DNA of 35,827 nt, taken from contig JADZBA010000354.1 of NCBI GenBank assembly GCA_020852355.1, positions 1 through 35,827 of the forward strand, in the 5' to 3' direction. The stretch's first letter is position 1. Every line of letters begins with the position of its first letter. Below the pieces are notes generated by a model. It was not told the origin of the DNA, made no database searches, and saw only the letters and a list, made by a program, of their open reading frames with translations. The DNA is from Alphaproteobacteria bacterium. Lineage in GTDB: Bacteria; Pseudomonadota; Alphaproteobacteria; ATCC43930; Allostellaceae. Both the position numbers and the translations under genes were made by a program. This document shows positions 7,602 through 16,467 of this stretch, piece by piece.

Positions 7602-8706
7602 GGAACCGCCGGAACCGGCCCAGCGCGAGCAGGAACAGCGTGGTGCCGATCGCCGCCAGCGCCAGGAACTGCGGCCAGACGATGGCGAAGCCGGCGCCGC
7701 GATAGAGGATGGCCTGGGCGAGCATGACGAAATGGGTGTTCGGCGCCGCCAGCATGATCGTCTGGACGGCCTCGGGCATGCTCTCGCGCGGCGTCACGCC
7801 GCCCGACAGGATCTGCAGCGGCAGGAGGACCAGCATCAGGAGCAGGCCGAACTGCGGCATCGAGCCGGCGACGGTGGCGAGGAAGATGCCCATCGACGTG
7901 GTGGCGAAGAGGTGGAGTGCGGCGCCGAGCAGGAACAGGCCGACCGATCCCTCGATCGGAACCGAGAGGACGCCCTGGACGACGAAGGTCAGCGACAGGG
8001 CCGAGGCGACCAGGACCGCGAGACCCATCGACCAGACCTTGCCGGTCATGATCTCGAAGGGCGTCACCGGCATGACGAGCAGATGCTCGATGGTGCCGTG
8101 CTCGCGCTCGCGGATGAGGGCGGCGCCGGTGAGGACGATGGACAGCATGGTGATGTTGTTGATGACGTTCATCACGGCGCCGAACCAGGTCTTGTTCAGC
8201 TCCGGATTGAAGCGCGCGCGCAGCACGAGATCGACGGTCGGCGTGGCGGCGGCGCGATGGCGCTGCACGAAGGCGTCGACCTCGCCCGACAGGATGCTCT
8301 GGATGTAGCCGCTGCCGCTGAAGGCCTGGGTCATGCGCGTGGCGTCGACGTTGAGCTGGACCGCGGGCGCGCGCCCGGCGAGGACGTCGCGCTGGAAGTT
8401 GGGCGGGACGTCGAGGGCGAAGGCATCGAGCCCGGCATCCATCCGCCGGTCCATCTCGGCATGGGCGATGATCTGGGGCGCGGCGAAGTACGGCGGATAG
8501 AAGGCGCCGGAGATCCGCGCGGAAAGCGGCGAGCGATCCTCGTCGACGATCGCGATGGGCGCCTTGTTGAGGGTTTCCGGAATGGCCGTCGCCGCGGTGT
8601 AGATCGACAGCGTGAAGGCGTAGAGGATCAGCACCAGCAGCATCGGGTCGCGGGCGAGGCCGCGCAGCTCCTTGATGCCGAGCTCCCGGATGTTGGCGAT
8701 CCGCAT
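7594..8706 (-). CDS. yhhJ: ABC-2 type permease, YhhJ-like
   Basis: Inner-membrane permease of 370 aa, close to E. coli YhhJ. The layout is that of ABC-2 drug/lipid exporters: one N-terminal membrane helix (MLLVLILYAFTLSIYTAATA), a large periplasmic domain (residues about 40-170), then five or six helices containing the conserved EREHGTIEHLLVMPVTPFEI coupling segment and a PLQILSGGVTPRESMP loop. It lies 3 bp after the RbbA-like gene and is the last gene of the HlyD-RbbA-YhhJ operon. Its stop codon overlaps the end of the convergent GntR gene, leaving no room for a separate terminator. The exported substrate is unknown. Confidence 0.92.
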   Translation of the reverse strand: MRIANIRELGIKELRGLARDPMLLVLILYAFTLSIYTAATAIPETLNKAPIAIVDEDRSPLSARISGAFYPPYFAAPQIIAHAEMDRRMDAGLDAFALDVPPNFQRDVLAGRAPAVQLNVDATRMTQAFSGSGYIQSILSGEVDAFVQRHRAAATPTVDLVLRARFNPELNKTWFGAVMNVINNITMLSIVLTGAALIREREHGTIEHLLVMPVTPFEIMTGKVWSMGLAVLVASALSLTFVVQGVLSVPIEGSVGLFLLGAALHLFATTSMGIFLATVAGSMPQFGLLLMLVLLPLQILSGGVTPRESMPEAVQTIMLAAPNTHFVMLAQAILYRGAGFAIVWPQFLALAAIGTTLFLLALGRFRRFLK

Positions 8707-8709
8707 GGC

Positions 8710-11487
8710 TCAGCCCGCCTGCTTCTTCAGGAGCGCGGCGCTGAGCGCGAGCAGCACCGGGACGGCGACGAGCAGCGGCAGGATCGCGTCCGACAGGTCC
8801 GCGAAGCCGAGCGCCTTGGAGAAGGTGCCGCGGGCGATCGTCACGAAGTGCGCCGTCGGGTAGAGCCGCCCGATCACCGCCCCGAAGCCCTCGAGCGAGG
8901 AGACCGGGTCGACCAGCCCGGAGAACTGGATGGCCGGGATCAGGGTGATGATGGCGGTGCCGAAGATCGCGGCGATCTGGCTCTTCATGAAGGTCGAGAT
9001 CAGGAGGCCGATTCCCGTGGCGGCCGTCACGTAGAGCAGCGCGCCGATGGCGAACGCGGCGAAGCTGCCGGTGAAGGGCACGCCGAAGACGAAGACGCCG
9101 AAGGCGGTGAGCAGCAGGAAGTTGAGCATCGCGAGCCCGACATAGGGAATCTGCTTGCCGAGCAGGAACTCCGCCTGGGTCACCGGGGTCACGTAGAAGT
9201 TGACGATCGAGCCGAGCTCCTTCTCGCGCACCACGCTCAAGGTCGCGAGCATGGCGGGAATGAGCATCAGCAGCACCGGGATCAGGGCCGGCACCATGGC
9301 GACCAGGCTCGCGATGTCCGGGTTGTAGCGAAAGCGCGTCTCGATCCGGAAGCTCGCGGCCGTGGCCGACGCGCCGAGCGCGATGCGGGCCTGCTCCTGG
9401 AGCCAGCGGGCATGCATGCCCTGGACGTACCCCTTGATCGTCTCCGCGCGCGTCGGCATGGCGCCGTCGATCCACGCGCCGACCTCGACCGCCCGGCCGC
9501 GTGCCAAGGCCCGGGCGAAGCCGGGCGGGATCTCGACCGCGAGGCTGATCTCGCCGTTCCTCATGCGACGATCGAGGTCCTCGTAGTCGGCGATCGGCGG
9601 CCGCTCGACGAAGTAGCGCGAGCCGGCGATGTCGAGCGCGTAGCTGCGGCTCGTCGTCGTCCGGTCGTGATCGAGGACCGCGAAGGACAGGTTCTCGACG
9701 TCCAGGCTGATGCCGTAGCCCATGACGATCAGCAGGATCAGGCTGCCGACGAGCGCGAGCGTCGCCCGGATCGGATCGCGGCGCAGCTCGATGGCCTCGC
9801 GCCGCGTATAGCTGAGCATCCGCCGCGGGCTGAAGAACGACCGGGCAGCCGGCGTCCCGCGGCCCGGCGGCCGCGGGGCGGCGATCGCGGGCGCGGCCGG
9901 CGCCCGCCCGCCGGCGACGGCGGGCTCCCCGATCGCCGCCTCCAGGTAGCCGACGAAGGCGTCCTCCAGGGTGGGACCCCGCGTCGCGACGATGTTCGCG
10001 GGCGTGTCGCTGACCAGCACCTTGCCCGCGTGCATGAGGGAGATGCGGTCGCAGCGTTCGGCCTCGGCCATGAAGTGGGTCGAGATGAAGATCGTGACGT
10101 CGTCGCGCCGCGAGAGGTCGACGAGGATCTGCCACAGCGCGTCGCGCGCGACGGGGTCCACGCCCGAGGTCGGCTCGTCGAGGATGAGCATCTCCGGGCC
10201 GTGGATCATCGCCACGGCGAGCGACAGCCGCTGCCGGATGCCGAGCGGCAAGGCGTCGGGCAGCGCGTCCATCACGCCGACGAGGTCGAAGCGCCGTGCC
10301 ATCTCCAGGATGCGTGCCGGGATGCTCTCCGGCGCCAGCCGGAAGAGCCGGGCGTGCAGGTCCAGGTTCTGCCGGACGGTCAGCTCGGAATAGAGGGAGA
10401 AGGCCTGGGACATGTAGCCGACGTGCCGGCGCGACTCGATGTCCTGCGGATCGACCTCGCGCCCGAACAGCCGGGCTCGGCCGTGGCTCGCGGGCAGCAG
10501 GCCGGTCAGCATCTTCATCGTCGTCGTCTTGCCGCAGCCGTTGGAGCCGAGGAACCCGAAGATCTCGCCGCGCCGGATACGGAAGCTGACGTCGTCGACG
10601 GCAAGGAAATCGCCGAATCGCATCGTCAGACCCTCGGCCTCGATAGCGACGTCGGACGCGGCCGCGGCGCCGCGCGGCGGGATCGCGACCGGGCGATATC
10701 CCTCCTTCCTGGCCGTCGGCAGCAGCGCGATGAAGGCGGCATCGAGCGTCGCGGCGCCGGTCTGCGCGAGCAGCCCCGCGGGGCTGCCGGTCGCCAGCAC
10801 GCGTCCGGCGTCCATCGCGACCAGCCAGGCGAAGCGGGCGGCCTCCTCCATGTAGGCGGTCGCCACCAGCACGCTCAGGCCGGGGCGGCCGGCGCGGATC
10901 TCGTCGATCAGGTCCCAGAACTGCCGGCGCGACAGCGGATCGACGCCGGTGGTGGGCTCGTCGAGGATGAGGAGGTCGGGATCGTGGATGAGCGCGCAGC
11001 ACAGGCCGAGCGTCTGCGTCATCCCGCCCGACAGCGTGCCCGCCGGCCGGTCGGCGAACGGTGCGAGGCCGGTCCGCTCCAGCAGGGTGGCGATGCGGCG
11101 CGCGCGCTCGTCCTTCCCATGGCCGAAGAGGCGGCCGAAGAAGTCGACATTCTCGAAGACCGAGAGCGTCGGGTAGAGGTTCCTGCCCAGCCCCTGCGGC
11201 ATGTAGGCGATGCGCGGGCAGGTCGCCCGCCGATGGCGCGCGATCGCCATGTCGCCGCCGAGCACCTCGACGGTTCCCTGCCCGATGACGTGCGCGCCGG
11301 CGATCAGCGAGAGAAGGCTGGACTTGCCGACGCCGTCGGGGCCGATCAGCCCGACCATGCAGCCGGCGGGCAGATCGAGGCCGACGGCGTCGAGCGCGCG
11401 CGTCCGGCCGTAGCTGAGGCCGACTCCGCGCAGGCGCACGACCGGCGGCGGGGGTGCCGGCGCCGCTTCGGGCGCGCGCCCGTTCAT
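8710..11487 (-). CDS. rbbA: RbbA-like ABC transporter: two ATP-binding domains fused to an ABC-2 permease
   Basis: Membrane ATPase/permease of 925 aa, near the length of E. coli RbbA (YhiH). ATPase 1 has Walker [10 protein letters not shown] (residues 49-57), signature LSGGMTQ and Walker [14 protein letters not shown]. ATPase 2 has Walker [10 protein letters not shown] (about 312-320), a divergent signature LGIRQR, and [13 protein letters not shown]. From about residue 558 there is an ABC-2 permease with an N-terminal helix, a large periplasmic domain and C-terminal helices with the [21 protein letters not shown] coupling segment. The ATG at 11485-11487 overlaps the HlyD stop by 4 bp. E. coli RbbA has been linked to ribosomes, but the HlyD/YhhJ partners here favour export. 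Operon position and architecture make the assignment firm. Confidence 0.93.
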   Translation of the reverse strand: MNGRAPEAAPAPPPPVVRLRGVGLSYGRTRALDAVGLDLPAGCMVGLIGPDGVGKSSLLSLIAGAHVIGQGTVEVLGGDMAIARHRRATCPRIAYMPQGLGRNLYPTLSVFENVDFFGRLFGHGKDERARRIATLLERTGLAPFADRPAGTLSGGMTQTLGLCCALIHDPDLLILDEPTTGVDPLSRRQFWDLIDEIRAGRPGLSVLVATAYMEEAARFAWLVAMDAGRVLATGSPAGLLAQTGAATLDAAFIALLPTARKEGYRPVAIPPRGAAAASDVAIEAEGLTMRFGDFLAVDDVSFRIRRGEIFGFLGSNGCGKTTTMKMLTGLLPASHGRARLFGREVDPQDIESRRHVGYMSQAFSLYSELTVRQNLDLHARLFRLAPESIPARILEMARRFDLVGVMDALPDALPLGIRQRLSLAVAMIHGPEMLILDEPTSGVDPVARDALWQILVDLSRRDDVTIFISTHFMAEAERCDRISLMHAGKVLVSDTPANIVATRGPTLEDAFVGYLEAAIGEPAVAGGRAPAAPAIAAPRPPGRGTPAARSFFSPRRMLSYTRREAIELRRDPIRATLALVGSLILLIVMGYGISLDVENLSFAVLDHDRTTTSRSYALDIAGSRYFVERPPIADYEDLDRRMRNGEISLAVEIPPGFARALARGRAVEVGAWIDGAMPTRAETIKGYVQGMHARWLQEQARIALGASATAASFRIETRFRYNPDIASLVAMVPALIPVLLMLIPAMLATLSVVREKELGSIVNFYVTPVTQAEFLLGKQIPYVGLAMLNFLLLTAFGVFVFGVPFTGSFAAFAIGALLYVTAATGIGLLISTFMKSQIAAIFGTAIITLIPAIQFSGLVDPVSSLEGFGAVIGRLYPTAHFVTIARGTFSKALGFADLSDAILPLLVAVPVLLALSAALLKKQAG

Positions 11488-12557
11488 GGCGCGAGCGTGG
11501 CCTGCAGGGCGGCGGGCCAGCCGGCGCTCGCGTCCAGCCGCACATAGGCCACGCCGGGCAGGCCGGTCTTGACCTGCAGGATATACCTGCGCAGCAGCTC
11601 GGGCGCGATCCGCGCCTTGGTCCGGAACATCAGCTTCTGGCGCTCCTGCGCCGTCTCGACGGTCTTCGGCGTGAACTGCGCGACGTCGGACACGAAGGAG
11701 ATGGTCGCGGGAATGACGTGCTGCGGAACGGCATCGAGGACGATGCGCGCCTCGGCCCCGTAGGCGACGCGCCCCGCCTGTTCGGTCGGCAGGAAGAAGG
11801 TCATGTAGACGTCGCCGAGATCGACGACGTTCAGCACGCGCCCCCCGGCCGCCAATACCTCGCCCGGCTGCGCCACCCGGTACTGGACCCGCCCGTCGCG
11901 CGGCGCCTTGAGGGCGCTGTCGTCGATGTCGACCGCAATGCGCTCGATGGTGGCCCGCGCCGCGTCGACGGCGGCCCTCGCGTCCACCACCAGGGACCTG
12001 GCGGCGCCGATCGCGGCATCCGAGGCCGCCTGTTGCGCCTTCGCCGCGGCGACCGTCGCCTTCGCGGCCTGCTCGCGGGCGCGATCGTCGTCGAGCACCT
12101 GGAGCGAGACATTGTCGGTCCGCGCCAGTTGCTCCGTGCGCCGGAGCTTCCGGTTCGCCGCATCGAGCTCCGCCTCGCGCTGCGCCACGACGGCGACGGC
12201 CGCCATGCGCTCGGCCTCGCGCTGCGTGACGATGCTCTGTGCGGTTTCCACGCCGATCTGCGCCCTCTGGAGCTGCGCCTCCGCCTCCCGCCGCTGCGCC
12301 CGAAGCTGCTCGGTGTCCATGTGGGCGATGACCTGACCGGCGGTGACGAAGTCCCCCTCGTTGACGAGGATCTCCCGGATGCGGCCGGCGACCTTGGTGG
12401 AGATGTCGATCTCCACTGCCTCGATGCGGCCGTTGCCGCGCGCGATGCCCTCGGGGATGCCGGTCGGCCGCAGCTTCTCCCACGCGGCATAGCCGCCGGC
12501 AGCCGCGACCAGCACGCCCGCGGCGATGGCCCATGACGTTCTCACCCGCACCACCAT
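11484..12557 (-). CDS. yhiI: HlyD-family periplasmic membrane fusion protein (YhiI-like)
   Basis: Adaptor that links the ABC exporter to the periplasm or outer membrane, 357 aa. One N-terminal membrane anchor ([19 protein letters not shown]), then the first lipoyl half ([34 protein letters not shown]), a long coiled-coil hairpin rich in A, E, Q and R (residues about 90-200), the second lipoyl half ([32 protein letters not shown]) and a beta-barrel domain. The ATG at 12555-12557 has GGAG about eight bases upstream; a GTG at 12587 is open but less likely. First gene of the operon, divergent from the TetR gene across a regulatory gap. E. coli YhiI is 355 aa and sits in the same gene order. Confidence 0.92.
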   Translation of the reverse strand: MVVRVRTSWAIAAGVLVAAAGGYAAWEKLRPTGIPEGIARGNGRIEAVEIDISTKVAGRIREILVNEGDFVTAGQVIAHMDTEQLRAQRREAEAQLQRAQIGVETAQSIVTQREAERMAAVAVVAQREAELDAANRKLRRTEQLARTDNVSLQVLDDDRAREQAAKATVAAAKAQQAASDAAIGAARSLVVDARAAVDAARATIERIAVDIDDSALKAPRDGRVQYRVAQPGEVLAAGGRVLNVVDLGDVYMTFFLPTEQAGRVAYGAEARIVLDAVPQHVIPATISFVSDVAQFTPKTVETAQERQKLMFRTKARIAPELLRRYILQVKTGLPGVAYVRLDASAGWPAALQATLAP

Positions 12558-12642
12558 CGTCGCTCCGAATGCCGCCGCGCCGGCCACGCCCGGGGAAGGC
12601 CGCGCGGGCGGTATATTCCTGCCGCGATCGGCGGCTGCGGCA

Positions 12643-12656
12643 TTGATTCAGGTCAA
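12643..12656. promoter_or_regulatory. Fnr/FixK-type box upstream of the HlyD-RbbA-YhhJ operon
   Basis: TTGATTCAGGTCAA matches the Fnr/Anr/FixK consensus TTGAT-N4-ATCAA at nine of ten fixed positions. Its centre (12649.5) is about 34 bp upstream of a leftward -10-like GAATAT (12613-12618), close to the spacing of Fnr-activated class II promoters. This suggests oxygen-responsive activation of the exporter operon. The right half overlaps the inverted repeat at 12651-12668, so an Fnr-type activator and the TetR protein could compete. Sequence match is seen; binding is inferred. Confidence 0.5.
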
Positions 12657-12668
12657 CGGCGGTTGACC
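12651..12668. promoter_or_regulatory. Inverted repeat, candidate TetR operator
   Basis: GGTCAACGGCGGTTGACC has perfect 6-bp arms (GGTCAA/TTGACC) around a 6-bp spacer, the size of a TetR-family operator. It lies 23 bp upstream of the TetR ATG and about 94 bp upstream of the HlyD start, where autorepression and operon repression could both occur. Confidence 0.5.
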
Positions 12669-12691
12669 ATCGGGCGCGCTACAGGGATGCC

Positions 12692-13336
12692 ATGGGACGC
12701 GACGAAATCCCGGGGGCCCGACCGAGCACGCGCGGCCGCATCCTGCAGGCCGCCCTGCGGCGCTTCGCGCGGCACTCCTACGAGGACACGCGTCTGCGCG
12801 ACATCGCGCATGACGTCGGCGTCGACGTCGCGCTGGTCCATCGCTCCTTCGGCTCGAAGGAGCGGCTCTTCGCCGAAGCCATCGACGCGGCGTTCCAGCC
12901 GCGACGCCTGCGCGCGAGCGAACGCACCGACCTCGCCGCCGGCCTCGCCCGGCGGGTGCTGGAGCAGCGGCCGGAGCGGACCCTGCGACGGATCGATCCG
13001 CTGGACATCGTCATCCGCTCCCTGCAGAGCCGCGACGCGATCCCGATCATCCGCACGGCCCTCGCGAAGCACTTCGTCGAGCCGCTGGCGGCCGAGCTCG
13101 GCGACCCGACCGGGCGGCGCGCCGCGCTGATCGCCGCCTGCCTCGCGGGCGTCAGCATCTTCCGCAACGTGCTGCGGTCGGAGCCGCTGCTCGAGGCGGC
13201 CGGCGGCGATCTCGAGGCCCTGATCGCGCGCGTCGTCGACACCGTCGGTGGCGAACGAGGGCCGACGCGGGGCCTCGCGGATTCCGGCGCGCTGCCGGAC
13301 CGGATCGCAGCGCTGCCCTCGACCGGCTCGGGATAA
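12692..13336 (+). CDS. TetR-family transcriptional regulator
   Basis: DNA-binding repressor of 214 aa, divergent from the exporter operon it probably controls. The N-terminal helix-turn-helix is typical: RGRILQAALRRFARHSYEDTRLRDIAHDVGVDVALVHRSFGSKERLF, residues about 14-60. The rest is a helical ligand and dimerisation domain without recognisable specificity. ATG at 12692 follows an AGGGATG-like ribosome site. The last 25-30 residues (after DTVGGERG) are low in helical character, and the final codons (ALPSTGSG) lie in a short sequence resembling a dispersed bacterial repeat, so the natural C-terminus may have been replaced or extended. The ligand is unknown. Confidence 0.9.
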   Translation: MGRDEIPGARPSTRGRILQAALRRFARHSYEDTRLRDIAHDVGVDVALVHRSFGSKERLFAEAIDAAFQPRRLRASERTDLAAGLARRVLEQRPERTLRRIDPLDIVIRSLQSRDAIPIIRTALAKHFVEPLAAELGDPTGRRAALIAACLAGVSIFRNVLRSEPLLEAAGGDLEALIARVVDTVGGERGPTRGLADSGALPDRIAALPSTGSG

Positions 13337-13340
13337 ACGG
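13315..13340. repeat. Possible copy of a dispersed short repeat (PEPVEG-coding type)
   Basis: The segment gccctcgaccggctcggg followed by ataaacgg resembles a divergent copy of a short repeat scattered in many alphaproteobacterial genomes (core CCCTTCGACAGGCTCAGG). Its complement reads YPEPVEGSA. It spans the last codons and stop of the TetR gene. Assignment rests on resemblance alone, with several mismatches and one copy in view. Confidence 0.35.
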
Positions 13341-13471
13341 CCGGCATCGCCGCGCCGCGGCGGCGAGGGTGAGACGGGCGCCCGATCACCCCCGCCGGCG
13401 AATCCCCGCCTCGTGTGATCGAGCGGTCGCGGGATTGTCCGGCGCCGAGAGCGGCGCGGCCCGGGTCGGGC

Positions 13472-14215
13472 TCACGTCTGCCCGCCGCCATTGACCTGCA
13501 GCATCTGGCCGTTGACGAAGGCGCCGCCGTCCGACGCCAGCATGCGCAGCACCGCCGCGACCTCGGCGGGCGTGCCGAGGCGGCCGACCGGGATCCGCGC
13601 CACCGCGTCGCGGCGGCGGGTCGTCGCGAACGCATCGTCGTCGTCGGCCGCGATCGGGCCCGGGGAGATCGCGTTGACCGTGATGCCCCGCGGGCCGAAC
13701 TCCTTGGCCAGCGCCTTGGTCAGCCCCCAGACGCCGTGCTTGGCGACCGACACCGGTGCGTGGCCGGCGTAGCCGTGCATCGCGTTCATGCCGGTGAAGT
13801 TCACGATGCGGCCCCAGCCGCGCTCGACCATGCCCGGCAGGCAGGCCCTGGCCAGCCACACGGCGGCGTCGAGATCGACCGCCATGACGCGACGCCACGC
13901 GTCCTCGCCCATCTCGAGGAAGGGCGCGGCGGGTCGCAGCGCGGCATTGTTGACGAGGACGTCGACCGCGCCGAAGCGGGCGATGGCCGCGGCGGCGATC
14001 CGCGCGCATTCCTCGGGCCGGCCGACATCGCCCATTGCGACCAGCCCCGCGGCGCCGAGGTCCTCCGCCTCGCGGCGGACGGCCTCGCAGGCGTCGCGGT
14101 CCGCCGACCCGTTGATCACCACGTCGAATCCGTCCCGGGCCAATCCCAGGACGCATGCGCGCCCGATGTTGCGCCCGGCCCCCGTCACGAGGGCGGTCCT
14201 GCGTCGCTGCGTCAT
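13472..14215 (-). CDS. SDR-family protein with a degenerate catalytic tetrad
   Basis: Classical-length (247 aa) short-chain dehydrogenase/reductase fold. The nucleotide-binding TGAGRNIG (residues 11-18), NNAA (89-92) and the PGP segment after beta-6 are intact. The active site is not: the YxxxK tyrosine is V155 (VSVAK, with K159 kept), the serine position 13 residues earlier is G142 (FTGMN), and the usual NxxG asparagine in helix 4 is D114. Oxidoreduction by the normal mechanism is therefore doubtful; it may be a non-redox SDR or a binding protein. ATG at 14213-14215 overlaps the stop of a small upstream ORF (ATGA). It converges on the TetR gene across 135 bp. Closest in look to 3-oxoacyl-ACP reductase-like SDRs. 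Confidence 0.85.
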   Translation of the reverse strand: MTQRRRTALVTGAGRNIGRACVLGLARDGFDVVINGSADRDACEAVRREAEDLGAAGLVAMGDVGRPEECARIAAAAIARFGAVDVLVNNAALRPAAPFLEMGEDAWRRVMAVDLDAAVWLARACLPGMVERGWGRIVNFTGMNAMHGYAGHAPVSVAKHGVWGLTKALAKEFGPRGITVNAISPGPIAADDDDAFATTRRRDAVARIPVGRLGTPAEVAAVLRMLASDGGAFVNGQMLQVNGGGQT

Positions 14216-14379
14216 CGTCGGTCGCCCCGTCCGTCAGTTGGCCATGCGCAGGGGATGGGCGGCGAGGAGCTCCTGCACCCCCGGCGCCGCGTGGAGATCG
14301 CACGGACCTCGTCGGACGACGGCTCGAGCGGGTCCTCCTCGACGGCGACGGCGGCCACCGGTCCCATCCATCTCGACAT
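14212..14379 (-). pseudogene. Small ORF or frameshifted gene fragment upstream of the SDR gene
   Basis: ATG at 14377-14379 has a strong ribosome site (GGAAGGAAG, about 5-13 bases upstream) and opens MSRWMGPVAAVAVEEDPLEPSSDEVRAI, which looks like real coding sequence. After about codon 28 the frame becomes Arg/Ser/Pro-rich and ends at 14212, overlapping the SDR start. In the alternative frame the DNA continues as LHAAPGVQELLAAHPLRMAN and stops at 14234, which looks more protein-like. I read this as either a 55-residue leader-like peptide coupled to the SDR or a gene remnant with a frameshift near 14295. No family is recognised. This is the main content of the gap 14216-14534. Confidence 0.35.
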
Positions 14380-14534
14380 CGTGCTTCCTTCCGGACGTTC
14401 GCGGGCCGAGCCGACCTCCGGCCGCGGTGGCGCAGCATACAGGCGGAAGAAGGGCATTGCGCGCCCGCGCCCGGCTGCGGCCTGATGGGGCGTCGTCTTC
14501 GGAGCCCCATCCGAATGCATCCCCAGGGCGCGGC

Positions 14535-15779
14535 GTGAGCCCGCCGCCACGGACCTCGGCGCTCGCGCCGTTCCGGGTCCGCAGCTTCCGCTTCCAGTGG
14601 CCGGCCGATCTCGCCGCCTCCTGGGCGTTCGAGATGGAGACGCTGATCCTCGGCTGGTACGTGCTGGTCGAGACCGGCTCGGTGCTCCTGCTGACGGTGT
14701 TCGGGTCGCTGCAGTACGTCGGCACGCTGGTGGCGCCGATGTTCGGCGTCGTCGGCGACCGCATCGGGCTGCGCAACCTGCTGTGCGCCATGCGCGCGTG
14801 CTACGCCCTGCTCGCCGCGACGCTGATGGCGCTCGCCCTCGCCCGGATGCTGGCGCCGCCGCACGTCTTCGCGGTGGCCGCGCTCGCCGGCCTCGTCCGC
14901 CCGTCCGACCTCGTCATGCGCAACGCCCTGGTCGGCGAGACCATGCCGCCGGCCCACCTCATGGCGGCGATGAGCGTGTCGCGCACCACGGCGGATTCCG
15001 CGCGCATCGCCGGCGCGCTCGCCGGCGCCGGGCTGGTCGCCGCCCTCGGCATGGCGGCGGCCTACGTCGCCATCTGCGGCCTCTATGCGACGAGCCTGCT
15101 GCTGACGCTGGGCGTGGCGACGTCGGCCCCGGCGGCCGCGACCGCCGTCCGGTCCTCGCCCTGGCGCGACCTCGCCGACGCGGCCGCCCATGTCCGCGCG
15201 ACGCCGCACCTGCTGGCGGCGATGTGCCTCGCGTTCCTCGTCAACCTGACGGCGCTGCCCTGGATGGGCGGGCTGCTCCCCTACGTCGCGCGCGAGGTCT
15301 ACGGCATGGGGCAGACGGGGCTCGGCTGGCTGGTGGCGAGCTTCGCCCTGGGAGCGCTGGCCGGCTCCATCGTGCTGAGCCGGATCGGCGGCGCCATCCG
15401 GCCGGGACGCGTGATGATCCTCGCCAGCATCGCCTGGTACGGCCTGCTCCTGGCGTTCGCGGCGGCGGAGGAAGCGGCGGCCGGCTTCGTCGTGCTCGGC
15501 CTGGCCGGATTTACCCAGAGCCTCGCCCTGGTGCCGCTCGCCGTCATGCTGCTGCGCGGCGCCGGTGCGCGCCTGCGCGGCCGGATCATGGGGCTGCGGA
15601 TGCTCGCGGTCTACGGCATGCCGCTCGGGCTGCTGGCGGCGGGACCGACGATCGAGCGCTGCGGCTTCGCGCCCTCGGTGATGCTCTACGGATCGCTCGG
15701 CCTGGCCCTCACCCTGCTGATCGCGCTGCGCTGGCGCCGCCATCTCTGGCCCCGCGACGCGCCCGCGAACGCCGGCTGA
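14535..15779 (+). CDS. MFS transporter (enterobactin-exporter-like fold)
   Basis: Inner-membrane major facilitator of 414 aa with about twelve hydrophobic helices, beginning FRVRSFRFQWPADLAASWAFEMETLILGWYVL, as in MFS exporters of the EntS-like group. The cytoplasmic loop 2-3 motif is GVVGDRIGLRNLL (residues about 72-84), and a second-half equivalent is LSRIGGAIRPGR. The protein is proton-driven by family; the cargo is unknown. Start: GTG at 14535, just before the conserved first helix; the frame is open far upstream, but that part is Arg/Pro-rich noise. The ribosome site is weak (AGGGCG). It stands alone, divergent from the SDR gene. Confidence 0.88.
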   Translation: MSPPPRTSALAPFRVRSFRFQWPADLAASWAFEMETLILGWYVLVETGSVLLLTVFGSLQYVGTLVAPMFGVVGDRIGLRNLLCAMRACYALLAATLMALALARMLAPPHVFAVAALAGLVRPSDLVMRNALVGETMPPAHLMAAMSVSRTTADSARIAGALAGAGLVAALGMAAAYVAICGLYATSLLLTLGVATSAPAAATAVRSSPWRDLADAAAHVRATPHLLAAMCLAFLVNLTALPWMGGLLPYVAREVYGMGQTGLGWLVASFALGALAGSIVLSRIGGAIRPGRVMILASIAWYGLLLAFAAAEEAAAGFVVLGLAGFTQSLALVPLAVMLLRGAGARLRGRIMGLRMLAVYGMPLGLLAAGPTIERCGFAPSVMLYGSLGLALTLLIALRWRRHLWPRDAPANAG

Positions 15780-15815
15780 GACGGACGGCCGCAGGTCGCT
15801 TGCAATCGTCGGCGG

Positions 15816-15827
15816 TTGGTGGACCAA
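15816..15827. promoter_or_regulatory. Palindrome upstream of gfa, GntR-type operator candidate
   Basis: TTGGTGGACCAA has perfect 5-bp arms (TTGGT/ACCAA) with a 2-bp spacer, 33 bp upstream of the gfa ATG. The half-sites equal those of several FCD-type GntR regulators (for example PdhR, TTGGT-N3-ACCAA), but the spacer is one base shorter. Regulation is inferred. Confidence 0.35.
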
Positions 15828-15860
15828 TCGCCGGACAAACAACTCGGGAGGACGACCAGC

Positions 15861-16436
15861 ATGGCCAGCGTTTCCATCCATCCGGCGGTCGACGGCGGCG
15901 TGCGGCCGGCGGCGCCGGGCTTCGCCGGCGGCACGCTCACCTGCAAGTGCGCCGACCGCCCGGTGGAAGTCACCATCAGCGCGCAGAGCGCCTACAACCA
16001 TGTCTGCGGCTGCACCAAGTGCTGGAAGCCGGCGGGCGCGCTGTTCTCGCAGGTCGCCGTCGTGCCGCGCGATGCGCTGAAGGTGACCGCCAACGGCGAC
16101 AAGCTGAAGGTCGTCAACCCCGCTGCGCCGATCCAACGCTACGCCTGCACGGGCTGCGGCGTGCACATGTACGGACGCATCGAGAACAAGTCGCATCCCT
16201 TCTACGGCTTCGACTTCATCCATACCGAGCTGTCGAAGCAGAGCGGCTGGTCACCGCCGGAGTTCGCCGCCTTCGTCTCCTCGATCATCGAGTCGGGCGC
16301 GCCGCCCGAGAACATGGGCGCCGTGCGCGCCCGGCTGCGCGAGCTCGGCCTGGAACCCTACGACTGCCTCTCGCCGGCCCTGATGGACGCGATCGCGACC
16401 CACACCGCGAAGGCCGCGGGCGTCCTCAAGGCATAG
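15861..16436 (+). CDS. gfa: S-(hydroxymethyl)glutathione synthase (glutathione-dependent formaldehyde-activating enzyme)
   Basis: Catalyses condensation of formaldehyde with glutathione, feeding glutathione-dependent formaldehyde dehydrogenase (EC 4.4.1.22). 191 aa, the usual size. Both zinc sites are visible: CKC near residues 31-33 with CGCTKC near 50-55, and CTGCG near 95-99. The whole protein follows the family pattern ([86 protein letters not shown]). The ATG at 15861 has GGGAGGA upstream; an ATG at 15816 is open but lacks a ribosome site. No adhI/frmA dehydrogenase lies in the window. It suggests formaldehyde detoxification linked to methylated or C1-releasing substrates. Confidence 0.95.
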   Translation: MASVSIHPAVDGGVRPAAPGFAGGTLTCKCADRPVEVTISAQSAYNHVCGCTKCWKPAGALFSQVAVVPRDALKVTANGDKLKVVNPAAPIQRYACTGCGVHMYGRIENKSHPFYGFDFIHTELSKQSGWSPPEFAAFVSSIIESGAPPENMGAVRARLRELGLEPYDCLSPALMDAIATHTAKAAGVLKA

Positions 16437-16467
16437 CCCTGATCGCCCGCTTCGCCGGCGGCGGCGC

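Noticed and set aside
7159-11547. Rightward 1462-codon open frame opposite the YhhJ/RbbA genes
   Set aside because: Glu/Arg/Gln-rich low-complexity translation without family motifs; the opposite strand encodes clear ABC transporter genes.
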